DNA of 64,000 nucleotides from positions 1 to 64,000 of the forward strand of contig NW_020312771.1 of NCBI RefSeq assembly GCF_002999335.1. Reading direction: 5' to 3'. The position numbers and the translations under genes were made by a program. The notes beneath the pieces are model-generated. The model had not been told where the DNA came from. It worked only from the letters and a program-made list of their open reading frames with translations, and ran no database searches. Shown here piece by piece: positions 37,994 to 49,794 of the stretch; position 1 is the first letter of the stretch; every line of letters starts with the position of its first letter. The stretch is from Cyclospora cayetanensis (Eukaryota > Apicomplexa > Conoidasida > Eucoccidiorida > Eimeriidae).

Positions 37994-40900
37994 TCATTGC
38001 AGGAAAAAGGCGCAGATCCTCACTACTAAGGGTCCCTCGTCTACTCCCCACCTCCATCCCAACCATCCCCCCCCGTCACCGTCCACTGCCCCCAAGTGTG
38101 TCTGCTGCGTACCAGGTCGCATGGAGAACGGCTCCAAGACGATTCCCAGTCCAGGAATATCCAATACCCCCTGTAGATTCTGTACGTTATATTCTGCCAC
38201 CCTCACCAGTCCGACGAGAGCTCCTCTTAATTGAGAGCTTTCTGCACCAGTGGAATTAAATCCCTCCCTTCCCTCGAACCCGAAGAGCCACCACTTTAAC
38301 GTCGAACACGCCTTCTCTCCAATCGCGTTCGCTGGGCTTTTACAGTAGGCCCTAAGGTTGTTCAGCCAAGCACATACAGGGCCCGACTTGAAATGTGAGC
38401 AACTGCCCGGAGGCTGCAAGTCTGCATCATCTTCCTCTTTGCCACCCGTTAAAACCTTTTCCGCGTCGTTGCTGCTGCTGCTGTTGCTGCCGATGCTCCT
38501 GCTTCGTAAAGCCTGCAAGTTTCTGGCACCTACTTCTTGAGGTGGCCTTGGAAGATCCGCTGAAGGAATCTCACGAGGTAAAATCTCGTCAATGAACGGT
38601 TGCAAGTCTTCAACTGTTTGCACATCGATGGCATTTTGCTGCAGAGCACGAGAAAGCGTAGCAGGGGCATCGTTTGGCCCAACGTGCAGTTCAACGGCCA
38701 GCTCGGGGAGCAGGGCAGCGTCCCTTTGCAGTTTGCGGAAGGAAGCATCTTCCAGCAGGCTAAGGGCTTGAAAAAGCCCTCCATCGTACTGTTCCCCATG
38801 CTGCTGCTGTGGCAGTTCCTCTTGCTGCTGCTGTGGTAGCTGTACTTCCTCTTGAAGTGGCTGCTGAGTTTGCGCTTGACCCTGATGCTGCTGCTGCACT
38901 TGCTGTTGCCCTCGCTGCTGCTGCACTTGTTGTGGCCCTCGCTGCTGCTGTACTTGCTGTTGCCCTCGCTGCTGCTGTACTTGCTGTTGCCCTCGCTGCT
39001 GTGGCAACTGCTCCTGCAGTTGCTGTTGCTTGTTCCACTGCGGCTGGCTTTCATGTTGGCTGGTGTTCTCTTGTGCAACCGTTTCTGTGTACAGACGGCT
39101 GCTGCCAAGAACCCCAATAGTAAGCGCACGCCCAAGAATAAAGGAGAAGCTCTCTACCTCTTCAGCACCCGCAGACAGCCAGTGTTCCATCTGGTCTTTG
39201 TAGCGGCAGACCAGGCCCAGCAGTGGCAGCAGCTGGTCCGTTAGCGTAGAATCCCCCTTAGCGGCTGCATACTGCGCTATGCCCCTCCCCAGCTCTTCGA
39301 GGCAGCTGTCCAGGGCGAGAACCTCCTCCTCCAGACGGTTACAGTGCTTTCTCTGGAAATCGGCGAACGCCCACAGGGCATCCACAGCGTCCTTGTACAC
39401 CGCATGATCGCGCAGATCTGTGCGAGACCCCAGAGCCCCCACATAGTACTCGACTGACTGAGAAACGGACAAAGCAAAATACCAAGGGGGCGGAGGGACA
39501 TGGAAAAGCCAAAAAAAGAATACCAGCCTCTATGTAAAAAGTATCCAATGAAGCACGCGTATTCTGCCGCTCGCCGCTTTTGAGCATTCTGCTTGCAGCA
39601 ATAACAGAAGCGAGAGGGCGGGGGGGAGAAGGGGGGCGCAACAGGAACAGTTGCAGATATGAAGCACACGAAGGGCAGGAGGCCGATACAGGACGAACGA
39701 TCGGGAGGGAACAAGTCACAAACGACAAGTGCTCCCACGAAACTCTGCATCTATCTGCCTCAACAAAGCATTGCTTTAGGCTTCCCTCATCCAGCTGCAG
39801 TGCTTTGTGCACCTGTCTGCCACCCCGATTTCTGCCTCACCAGGACATCGACGAGCATGTCCAGTACCAGCGTTCTCTGCCAACAGTGGATGGGAGGACC
39901 CAAGGAACGGAAGTCTCTAACCGTTGCCACCACAAGAGACAGCACGTCTTGTGTTGTAATGATACCCAGAGTCCAGGCAGCCAATCCAGCGCCCACCACG
40001 GTCCTGTAACTCCCAAAGGGAACGCCGGCAGGATAAATAGTGCCGTGAGAAGTCACCCCATGCACCAGGGCCCGCAGGGAGAGGGGCTGTACCACGGCCT
40101 GCTGCTGGAAAGCTGAAAATCAATCCAACAGCACAAAGCACATATATATACATATACAGACATACACACAAAAATACAGACACGGGCATAATAATAGGAC
40201 CTCTCAGTAGTTCCCACACCGCCCAGATTGGTTTTTTGGTCATTTTTTCCGCTGTTTTGCTGCCTGGCATGGGGGGGACAGAGAGACCACACGAATAAAT
40301 ATGTATCCTCATAGAGGTCCTCCATATGCACCACAGTACCAGGAGCCCAACAAATCATCAGCAGGTGCAACACGACGACCAACGCAGCAGGAGCAGCTAC
40401 TGCTGCACTGACAGTCCCTACCTTGTCGATCGAGATCCTCCTGGTTTGAGTGAAGTTTCCTAGAGGTCCAGCTGACCACCTTGCTGGCAAACCAACTGGT
40501 GAGCTTGGCCACCTGACTACCCATTCCTGCTGGCCGCGATTCCCGCACAACCTCAGTGTCCAGCTGCTCTACATGCAGGAAGACAATGCACGGAGGTGGA
40601 GGGTGGGTGACGGTCTCCCCCCTGCCCACGGCCTCTGCAGCTAGAAGGTGACTTCTCGTTGCTGCAGCGAAAATCCGCCTCATCTCAGCGCTCATCTGGG
40701 CCCCCGCGGCGTACGCTACCTCCGGGTCGAGGTCAGCAGCAGAATTGACAGCCAAGTTCTTCACTCCTGCCAGTACTCTGTACGCCAGCTGAAGAGCCGG
40801 TGTCTGTCGGCCCGAGGCGCTGAGCACAGGCAGGCAAGCCCCCAGTACGGCACGCGCTTAAAAAGTTGCACGTATACACGGCACATGGAGGCATTTATAG

Positions 40901-42521
40901 AGAGCGATGAACACAGATCTCGCGTGCATATTAATGCCCTCACGCGAGCATTCGAAGAGTACACAGGCGCGTCCACATACACGCACATATATTGATCTAG
41001 ATACATGCACCCACATTTTGCCTGCATACATAATCGTGTGTACACCACTGGCATGCACATACATATACATTTATATATGGACGTGTAGATGGAGATGCGA
41101 GGTAGATATATACACGCCAGAGTACATACTTATGCAAAGGGAGCGACACAGATGCGCAGGCCAGTTTAGCGTGAAGAGGGGTGTTGACGAGCTGCAGCGG
41201 CGACCCTTGGTCCTACGGGAGGGGTATCTTACTTGATAAAAAAGCGGAAGGCGTGTGTGGGACGTTGTGCAGAGCCTGGAGAGGCCGGACTCATGAGTTC
41301 TTCGTATCTATGCGAGAATACGGAATGCAACAGCACAGCAACCAGGGAGTCTGAGTGCATGAGCGCCATCGCTGCGGTAGCCTCGGGGTCTTTCTCCCCA
41401 GTATCTCCCACGAGCACAGCAGGGCCTCCTCCCTGGCCTAGGGCATCTACGAATCCGGCGACCTTGGCAATACCCCTGGCGTGCTGCCCAGTCAGCATGC
41501 TCGTGAAGCTCATGTTATTCTGGAAGCCGACAGGCCACCTATCCACGGCGCTGCTGTATATATGCCGGGGACCTGCGGTGAGGATGGTCTCAACATCACT
41601 GCGAAAGGATCGGGGCCGTGTTACCTTGGCCACCACGGGCGTAGAAACACGGGCAGACAAGACACCCGGCCTGCGAGGCAGCTTCGGAGTGCCGCTAACC
41701 TCGACGGGACAGTTCTCTGTTTGAGACAACTGGCGGAACGGACAATCCGCGAGTGGAATGCGCAGGCCACTGGGGGTGGATGTGTGGGGCCCCAAGGCCA
41801 AGAAGTACAGCAATGTGCCTATGCCCGGATAGGGCAGCCCGCGCGCGAGTTGATTGTCTACGCCTCCTAGGTGGTTTCCAAAGACTGTGGCTGCGCCGGA
41901 GCTCCACAACGTGTCGTCTACATCTGTTAGCACCAGAACGCTATTGAAGGAGGCGTTTACACGCTTGTATACACTTGCGTCGGGAAGCTGCAAGAGCGCC
42001 ACCTGCGGAAAGCCGCCAAACGGGGGCGAGGCCGTCGTGGCTGGAAGTTCTCCATTCGGGCGGATGCTGGCGCCCGGGGAAGTAGCGCCAGGCCAGGAAA
42101 AGGATGCATGCGTTGTGCTGCGCTTCGAACTGCGGTCCACTGGAAACGTAGCCTGCAGGTCCCCAGCAGCAACCTGAAAGACGCTTGGCACTGGTACGCC
42201 CCACAAAGCTTTCTTTGGACCCTCGCTCTGTTGGTCGTTTGCACTTTCTACGCCCCCTCCATCAGGGGCCCCTGATTTGGGGGGTCTCCTGGGGTGTGCA
42301 TCGTCTGCATCAAGGCCTTCTTCTGGGGCCTGGTTCCCCAACACGTCCCCTGCCAGGATGCGGGCCAGATGCGTTAGGCACAGAGCAAGCAGGAGGGGCA
42401 AGAGCAGCGTGCGAGAGGAGAAGGCCCTGGAAGGCGGCACACTGGTTCGGCGGTGAGGAAACATCGCGAAGGGAGGCAGCCCTGACTGCGAGGCGACATG
42501 TAGTAGAGGAAGAAGACGCAT
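37994..42521 (-). CDS. APP1-type phosphatidate phosphatase domain protein with long Gln-rich tail
   Basis: Four exons, 42521-41233, 40819-40422, 40112-39841 and 39457-37994, join in phase (2, 1, 0) with good donors (GTAAGA, GTAGGG, GTGAGG), giving about 1140 residues. A hydrophobic segment at residues 38-56 may be a signal anchor. The HAD-like catalytic part (about 190-400) shows 'LTDVDDTLW' (nucleophile Asp about 200), 'GLPYPGIGTLLYFLAL', 'GPRHIYSSAVDRWP' and 'VGDTGEKDPEA' (371-381), the APP1/DUF2183 pattern I-G-D-S-G-E-x-D-P-E. APP1 proteins dephosphorylate phosphatidate to diacylglycerol. The remaining 700 residues are unrecognised: an alpha-helical stretch, a Gln-rich tract of 9-residue repeats near 38.89-39.0 kb, and a C-terminal region. 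An unseen intron near the 3' end ('FSMRPG', donor-like GGTACG) could change the last 40 residues. The joining of exons 1 and 2 rests on phase and on a very good acceptor (CTTGCCTGCCTGTGCTCAG). Confidence 0.75.
38889..39000 (-). repeat. 27-base coding minisatellite (Gln-rich)
   Basis: Three and a half tandem 27-base units (unit starts at 38899, 38926, 38953 and 38980 on the + strand), each encoding a 9-residue block of the form Q-Q-Q-V-Q-Q-Q-R-G, within exon 4 of the APP1-type gene. One unit has Pro for the first Gln. Confidence 0.85.
40140..40180. repeat. TA/CA microsatellite in APP1 gene intron 2
   Basis: CATATATATACATATACAGACATACACACA tract within the intron 40113-40421. A longer patchy TA/CA tract occupies about 40975-41110 in intron 1. 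Confidence 0.7.
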
Positions 42522-44020
42522 TCCAGAGAGACTGCAGATTTAGCGACGCTCTCGTCGAGCGCCTCTTAGGGCGCCTCTTGGATCCCTGCCCTATCGGGGC
42601 CCGGAAAATGTATCTCCTTGTTAGGGCCGCATTAAATACTTTTCGGAGCTCCCTCTCTCGCCGCTGGCCGCTGGTTAGCAGGCACCAATAGGGAAGACAA
42701 CTTGCGAGAAAACAAATTCAGAGGGGGTGAGGAATGACTGCGCACGAATCGCTGGGGAGGGAGGTGAGGAGTGGCTTAGGCGCAGGTCGAACCAGCTGGG
42801 AGCGTACGCGTGAGAACGGGGTTAAGCCTCCCAAGTTGAAAACGCAGAAACGAGGCCAATGCGACAAAACAAACCTCAATCAAGGGCGCACTATGCGAAA
42901 AGCACGTGGGATGCCTCGCTCGAACCCCTATGCCCATCCATTTGGGGAGCTGTTCATCATCATCCGCAGCAGGGCTCTGTGTGCATCCCTCGTATTTACT
43001 GCACCGGCTTGCGTAGAATGCTTATTTACCATGCAGGGCCTATTCGCTCTCATACTGACCACCACTCCTCTGGAGGCAAGTAAAATATCTGGACAATGTA
43101 AACAAACTACCTGTATTCAAGGATCGGAAGAGCAGCCTACCGCGAGCGGCGGCGTTCTCGGCGACCCAGCGGCCACAATATACTAGCAAAACTAGGTATA
43201 ATTAGATATCCTACCCGCTTCTAAATCAGACGAAGTGCTCAAATGGTAATTAAAAGGTTCGCTGAAATGCATATTGTCTTTCTTCATGTGTACGCTCCCT
43301 CGTACTGGATCGCCGCTCGAGCGTTGCACCGACCTGACTTCAGTCAAGCAGTACAATTTTGTGAGCAAGGCTCCCGTCGCAGCCATGTGTTTTGTTTAGG
43401 TCCCATTAAGTCTGCATATGCGGCTCAATCCTCCCCTGTAGGGGAGCATAACGCTATGGCACTGGGTGGTCTGGGCTCGTTGCCTACCCCATGAATTGTG
43501 CGTCCTGTTAAGTGGTACCTTCAGCATATTTGGCTACTCAAAATGTGCCGCTGCCTTGCCTGAAAGATGCTAAATATTTCTGTGGAAAATGCTTTTATCG
43601 ACCCACAGTTTTTGGCTTACGCGCCTCCGCTTCCTGTGGCAGGTAGAACTGCGCCCATATAGTTACTCTCATGCATCTTGAATTTAAAACTATTCATACT
43701 AGTTAAATTCATGGCTTTACTGTTCTTGCATCCTATTCCTTGTGAAGGATACACACCACTACTTCCTGAGTGATAGAATATACACATACTGTAACGCTCG
43801 CTCGAGAACCTCCTTAGTGAGACACTTGGTCTCAACCCCAAAGCAAAACTAGACAATAATTCACCGGTAGAGCGCCCTTCTTTTCTTGCGTGCCCTGGGT
43901 CCTTTAGAGTCCCTTAGAAGGAAAGAGCGAATGCTAAAGTGGGCTTTGTGACATCTGACGCTCTAGCAAAATTCTCCTCAGGGGAGACCCCTACAAACGG
44001 ACTCAATATAAACATATGGA
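42522..44020. other. No gene seen; possible mobile-element debris
   Basis: Upstream flank of the APP1-type gene, then AT-richer sequence (43.2-43.9 kb) resembling the base composition of the LTR elements. I found no certain pol motif there. Confidence 0.4.
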
Positions 44021-44027
44021 AACTTAC

Positions 44028-44300
44028 TGTGTGGTTGACAAAACGTATCTAGCCCATTCGTATCCGGTCCCTTTCAGCATGCCGACAAGAAGGGAGAGGA
44101 ACGGCTGGAATGCGCATGGCTGCACCCTTTGAGCACTTCCAGCTGGTTCCGCATGGCACCTAGCGCTTACGAACACAACACCACGTCCGGTTATGTCAAA
44201 GCTACGGTCCTCTGCAACAACTAGGATACAAGCACAAACAAACCAACCAGTCAAACTCCTACTAGTTAGTAGTTGATGCAACACGTAGAGTAGGAAGTGT
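44028..44300 (-). repeat. 3' LTR of element 3
   Basis: Its reverse complement aligns by eye with 1.59-1.84 kb over most of its length, including 'AGCGCTAG', 'AGGGTGCAGC.ATGC' and 'CTCCCTTCTTGTC'. The adjoining 44.34-44.62 kb matches 1.28-1.52 kb (shared word CAGGAGGCCCACA). Confidence 0.6.
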
Positions 44301-45449
44301 TTGAATAGCGTAGCCTGCTACGTTCTCTCCCCCTTCCCCCTGTCAAAAGCACACCTTAGGAACCATGTCTATTTGTAGTGCCCAATCGCGTGCAGGATAC
44401 CGAAAGAGTTTCCGACCTGTGGCGGTTCCCCAGGCAGACAGAAACGTGGAAAAAAAGACCATGAGAAAGACAAAAGCGTGCATCAGCGAACCCAACAGAA
44501 GAAGACATATACAACTAGCCACCAACGAACGCAGGGCCAAGCCAACACCATGCCTGCGGTGCAATGGCTCGATCTCAAGGGAGCGCTTAGATATGTGGGC
44601 CTCCTGTTACGAGGCAAACGGAAACGAAACGTGTCAAGTAAAATAAAATACACACAAGTTGAAAAGTGCCTCCAGGCCTCCTACAGCAGTATCTGCGTGC
44701 GCATACGGCGTGTGGATGCAGATTAGTCGACATCAAACCACAAAGATGACTTGAGGAAAGACGTAGAACAAGAGTATATGAGAGTGCTTACGCATAAGTC
44801 GCAGTGTAGAGAACATGTTTACACCACTAACCAGCCGCTTTTTAAGCAATGCACAAGGATGAAGGCGGCAATTTCAGGCAGAGCACGTGCTGGGAAAAGA
44901 AAATTACCCAACGCAAGAAATATTGTCCATGTCGACTGGGTCTGCTGACAAATCAGACCCAAAAGGTCTATCAGGCAACAAAGCCCCCATGGGTCTCTGC
45001 AGCACTGATGCTTGCGTTCCCCACCCCATTTCACCCAGACGACCGGTCGAGTGTGGTCTGGCGAGTAAACCCTCTACACGTCCAGATATTTCACTGCTCC
45101 CCATAAATCCTCCGCCTCCACGGGGGTCACCTGCCTGCAGCAACGTCCGCAAATCATTCAGGGAACTTGAAACTTCTTTACAAAGCCAATGTTCACAGTT
45201 CTGTGGCACCTCCAACTCTCAGGGAACTGGATTAGGCAAACAAAAGCGCTGACTCGAGAGAGCCTCGCAAATGTGTTTAGACACCTGAGAGCAAACTCTT
45301 TTGTCTGGTCGGCTTCTGAAGCATCTCGTGAAGCCTTCCAATCCATCAGGGTTTAAAAGCCCCCAGCTCGAAACACACAGCAGACCGCTGCTTACCGTAA
45401 CTCCGTGCTTGCTTCTCTTTAACATCCTGCATACAACCTCGTGCACGAA

Positions 45450-46080
45450 CCAGCTGTTCATTGAATTCCCCAGTTAATAAAAGTGGCTGCTGACGTTAGA
45501 CCGCGTCGTGCAGGCTTATGACACAAAGGACGTTCACAGTGTAGATTAGGGCGCAGGAGAGCAAGGGGTAGACAGGTGTACGGCTGTGCAATAAAGCCAG
45601 TCAGCACAAGGAAGAAAGCCACCCCAACAAATTGGGTTTCGTGACCATAGTATAGCGAATTTTGGCTGCTGCTCTCAGTCTGTCCATCTGCCTCCGGGTG
45701 GCTCGCAGTGGTCCTAATATGCTCAATGAGTAGCCTGGTAATGAAAGCACGCAATATTCAGCAGTTCGCTTAAGATGCACTTCCGTGCTTATGCCTCTAT
45801 AGAGTCCGTGAAGCGCTGAGACATGAGTCGAAGGTATTTGAGCTACTTTTGATAAGGAACACAGCTGGAGTAAGAAAGAAATGGACATGCTGGCTAAGCC
45901 TGCTGACAACGACATAGATGATATGCTCATCCTTGGCCTCCGGCAGTCCAACAGTACTGTCCACTGTCAACTCTGCCCAAAGCATCTCCAAAAGAGGGAT
46001 GCCTTGCAGAAGGCCTGTTTTAGGAGTATTGGTCAGGTAGCTGCTGACAATCTGAGCACGCTAGCGCTCGCCTCCAACGG
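45450..46080 (-). pseudogene. Integrase remnant (element 3)
   Basis: Minus-strand frames give 'ALACSDCQQL' (zinc-binding C-x-x-C-Q), 'VGLPEAKDEHIIYVVVSRLS' with 'QHVHFFLT' following (family D-F-V-x-x-L-P ... V-V-V-D-R-L-x-K-x-A-H-F-I-P, its Asp replaced by Ser) and 'IEHIRTTASHPEADGQTES' (family H-P-Q-T-D-G-Q-T-E-R). Frames change between blocks and several key residues are lost. Confidence 0.7.
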
Positions 46081-46648
46081 ATCGCGTCCTTCGGCCAAGG
46101 AGAACTCTGAGGCCTCTTCAGTGTGGTGTAAATTCTACCAAAGTACAGAAGAGTAGTATTGTCTGCCTCGTGCTGGATGGCACTGCAGAGCGAAGTTGGG
46201 ATGTACAAGCGACAAGCTTCCGCTTTGTTTTAAACCACACCCGGTCACCTCGACATGGAAGTGCTTTACCTTTCCGCCATTCTGGTTTTCGGCTAGTAGA
46301 GGCGGATGCATGGGTGCCAGAAGCATTAGACTCCCAATTTCGATGAAGACTGTGAATATTTACAGACAACAGCGGCTGCAGTGCAAAAAATGTGAATTGC
46401 TAGGTCGTGGCGAGAGTGCGTCAGCGGCCGCGTTGGTGATGACGTGAAATTACTTCGCTGAAAAGTAGCACGGCAGAAGGCGCTCAAGTCCGGGATCCTT
46501 TCCAGTATTCCCAGGGCCCTGGAAGATACATCAAAGACTAAAGGCTGTTCTGGACAGAAGAATGCCAATAGAAATAGTGTCGGCACTTTTAACGTCCTAC
46601 CACATCGTGTTGAGTTCCTTTTTCTGCGACGAATACTGTCTCTCGTTT

Positions 46649-46860
46649 CTAGAGGAAGCTAATAACAAGGAATTCTTTGTTATTGGAGAAGCTGTAGTTT
46701 GTTGAGAGAGAATAAGGTTCACCGCAATGTCGCGTGCATCGGCTTTTAGGAAGGCCTGATACTAACAATCGGGGAGCCAGCATAGCGGGAGAATTGCACG
46801 GCGTCCGACAAGCATCCTGGCTAGGGCGTTGCCTTCTTGTACCTGGGGCACACACTGCCC
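46649..46860 (-). pseudogene. RNase H remnant (element 3)
   Basis: A short minus-strand frame ending 'GEPYSLSTNYSFSNNKEFLV' resembles the S-R-x-L-x-x-x-E-x-N-Y-S-x-x-x-K-E-x-L-A segment of gypsy RNase H. Nothing else of the domain is clear. Confidence 0.45.
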
Positions 46861-47021
46861 TTTCTTAGGTGTATCATGCAAAAACGCTGTGATCTGAGCA
46901 AGCGCAGGAATAATCCTTTCCTAATAAGTGGCGGACCACAGAAATCCGGAGCGTGTGGGTGAGGAAAGGTAAGGGCTCCGGTTTATTGCTTCAATTTTTT
47001 TGCCGGATCCGGTGTAAAATT

Positions 47022-47549
47022 TCAGCCTAAACATGGAAGCTCCCAAAGACAATTGTTTACATGAAATTCGAACACTTTCGTGCCTTCACATATCACTGCG
47101 CATCGCGCAACAGCTGAAGGCCACGCCGCAGTGCAGTGGTTGCTCTCAAGCATTCTGCCTGAAGACCAGTACCAGTATGTTGTCCTTGTAGATTGGTATT
47201 CACCCTCTTTAGCAGGCTTATAAAGTTCTCCAGTAGCTTGTAGTTGCAGCTCAGCAGGGAATTCAAGAAGTCCAAAAGGCATACGCGCGTACTCAAGTTT
47301 GCGAGGACGATTGTGAAACACCGTTTTTGTGCGAGTCACTAGGGTGAATGGGGATTTGTAAGGAAGCTTTAGTAAAGTCCAGTGCCGAGTAGACTGTTGA
47401 TCCGTGTAAGCTGTCAGGCGCTTCGCCAATATGAGGCATGGAAGACTGCACCACGGTAATTTTTCGGAACGTACTGCTACCACACGTGCGCCACCTCTCG
47501 TTTTTTCGGCACCAGCACCGGGTTTTGCCGAAGAGGCCTGGTCGATCAC
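47022..47549 (-). pseudogene. Reverse transcriptase remnant (element 3)
   Basis: A 175-codon minus-strand frame carries 'KTVFHNRPRKLEYARMPFGL' and, after a shift, 'VICEGTKVFEFHVNNC', matching the K-T-A-F-x-T-x-x-G-x-Y-E-x-x-x-M-P-F-G-L block and the following thumb segment of gypsy reverse transcriptase. The Y-x-D-D box has decayed. Confidence 0.7.
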
Positions 47550-48854
47550 TGCTTTTTACCTTTCCCTAACAAAGCATTACCCTGTCACTTATTTTCTTCT
47601 TCGTGCTGTGGAGGCAGCTAAAATTGAGGAGCATAGCTCAGATCCCACATATAAGTGCAGGACTGTGCACTGGCCGACCACCAGGTGGCAAGCATCCAGG
47701 CAGCTCATTATAGTGGCACACCCCCCAAACTGGGCATTTTCCAAGTCTCGCTATTCCTCGGCCCACGGCTGTGTTGAAGTGTTTGAAAAGAACCAGTTAC
47801 AGACCCAGTAAGACTTGATACATGCTCAAATCGGTTCGCTCGTAGTGCGCTGCTGAGCCGCCTGAATGAAGAGACTGCCACATATTATTGAGGTACCGAC
47901 TCTACCCTGCCCATCATACATGAAAGGAGTATTGATCAGGAGACCGGGAGCTACTTCTGCGTAGCGCTTCCTGACACTCCTTGTTCAACACCACGCATCT
48001 ACAGCCACATGTGCGATTTCATTTGGGATAGCCATGGCATTCCTATGGGATACATCATGGTACACAAGTCCAACATTGAAGTCACAGACTTCGATAGAGC
48101 CCATTTCCGATTCAAAGTAGCATTTACCTGCCACTGCCTCGCAAACCCTTTTTGTTATGCCGCCCCTCAGCAAATGTGAATTCCAGGGACTGTGAGAACG
48201 AGATAACAGGCAGTTTGCGCTGTTGCATCGTCTCCTCTGACAACAGAGCGCCTCCAGACCCAGTCTCCTGTGACGCACGCAGCACCTAACCGCTAGTGTG
48301 AACTTGCACCAGCACGGAATTGGCCCCTGGTGGGTAACCAAGGGAGGCTCTAACCTTTGTAGCCCCCTTCGCTGCACCGCAGCCTGCGTGGGGGCTTTTC
48401 TCTTCCGAAATACGGCTTAAAATTTTACCAAGCAGGCTCCTTCCGCTTGGCACAAATCCGATTTTCGACTTATGGTCTTTTTGCACTAGCTTGCAGCTCC
48501 GTATTATTTGACCCAGTGTCCTAGAGCATTGGCGGATGTGTGGTTGGGAGACTCTGTGGCCCTGTGTATCAGATAAGGTTTCGTGTTGCGCTTTTTTCTT
48601 ACCCAGCTTCGACTGTAGGCTAGGGCCGATTGGCACACCTTCAACGTCCTTAGGTTTTGAATTCCTACTTGGCGCTTCCCTTTAAATCAAGGACGCAAGA
48701 GATAGTCACATGCGCTCTTGAACCATCAGCTACTCAATTTTTTGTGAAAGGCCCACCTGTCGGCTGCCGACTTGCTGAGTGGCTGCCCATCGGGAGTCCA
48801 CCTGGCTTGAAACTTTGAGGGGGCAAGACATACAATGATGAGGCAGCTGTTCGT

Positions 48855-49090
48855 CTACGTTATGGATTTTGCAAGCCAAAGTTCGTGACTATTGATGTTT
48901 CGATGTATTGATAGGTTTGCCTGCTTCAGCCTATTCAGTTCTCCCAAGGCTTGTTGTTGGGCTTCTTTTGGCAAAAACCGATGCGTCAGGGCTTGTATTA
49001 AGTCTTGAACTGTAGTGATTTCTCCAGCCAGACGAATATTTCTACATGAACGGAGCTTCTGTTTAGTGTTTCTGCCTTTAATAGACACGC
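48855..49090 (-). pseudogene. Capsid (gag) remnant (element 3)
   Basis: The minus-strand frame shows 'TVQDLIQALTHRFLPKEAQ' followed by 'ALGELNRLKQANLSIHRNI', fitting the retrotransposon gag helix pattern W-x-x-L-x-x-x-L-x-x-x-F ... L-x-x-L-x-Q-x-x-S-V-x-x-Y. Placed just after the 5' LTR, as expected. Confidence 0.6.
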
Positions 49091-49519
49091 AGCAAAGGGC
49101 ACTCGTTTCTTCTTATCTGGGCCTACAAAAAGAGGTGACTCTTCAGCCGGCTGATGAAATCTTTAAATACTTGGCCATAGGCGGCACCCATATGCTTTTG
49201 CTTGGCACAATCAATTTTGTAGGCAGACAAGTCATGCTTTTATAATAGCTGTGGAGCTTCTGCGTTTACATCAGCTTGCAGGAAGGCCTCTGCCACCCTA
49301 ACAGGCTTTGTGCCAGCGTCTACTCCTAACAGAGAGGTATCTGGATCACCAGATAACTTGATGGAAACGCTACAAATGTTGTAGGGAGAGCTGGTATGCC
49401 ACTGCATTCATAGCCAGTGGATAAGCGGGTAACAGTGGCATCGAACCTGTTGCTCTCTACTTACGGTCTTCGTGGGGAGGCAGTCAACTCCAGGCTCGGC
49501 AGAAGTTTAACAGAAAGTT

Positions 49520-49790
49520 CTTGGGTGTTTCTCAAATAAATCTCGGCTTTCCCTGCCCACAGCACTTCCACTTCCGACGTGAAAGGAGAGGGAAAGCTAG
49601 GGCGCACCCTTAAAACACTTTGAGCATTCACAGCTAGTTGCACACAGCACCCAGCGCACACGCAAGCAACCTTGCATCCTGTCCTTTCGAAATTACATTA
49701 CTCTGCTGAAATTGAAGCATAAGAACAGAAAATCAATGTCAATTTTAAACTAATTATTAGTGATATAACCAGTGTAGTGGATAAATTCAA
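49520..49790 (-). repeat. 5' LTR of element 3
   Basis: Reverse complement aligns with 22295-22561, 27535-27800 and 63498-63770. Shared words include 'GTGTGCAACTAG' and 'GTGGGCAGGGA'. The sequence following it (minus strand, 49.45-49.38 kb, 'ACCCGCTTATCCACTG') matches that after the 5' LTR of element 2. Confidence 0.6.
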
Positions 49791-49794
49791 TAAG

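Larger units (their letters stand above)
44028..49790 (-). mobile_element. Decayed Ty3/gypsy-type LTR retrotransposon (element 3)
   Basis: About 5.8 kb on the minus strand, from a 5' LTR (49.79-49.52 kb) to a 3' LTR (44.30-44.03 kb). In minus-strand order: capsid remnant (49.09-48.86 kb), an unassigned stretch with possible protease, reverse transcriptase (47.55-47.02 kb), RNase H (46.86-46.65 kb) and integrase (46.1-45.45 kb). Region 45.1-45.2 kb still matches 26.65-26.75 kb of element 2. Stops and frame shifts throughout; inactive. Confidence 0.75.

Noticed and set aside
38889..39000. CRISPR-like regular repeats
   Set aside because: The units are contiguous with no spacers, in frame, and encode Gln blocks; eukaryotic coding minisatellite.
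40860..41228. Separate gene start for the ORF ending at 40309
   Set aside because: An excellent acceptor at 40820 in the right phase joins it to the APP1 exon, and no ATG with context was found upstream.
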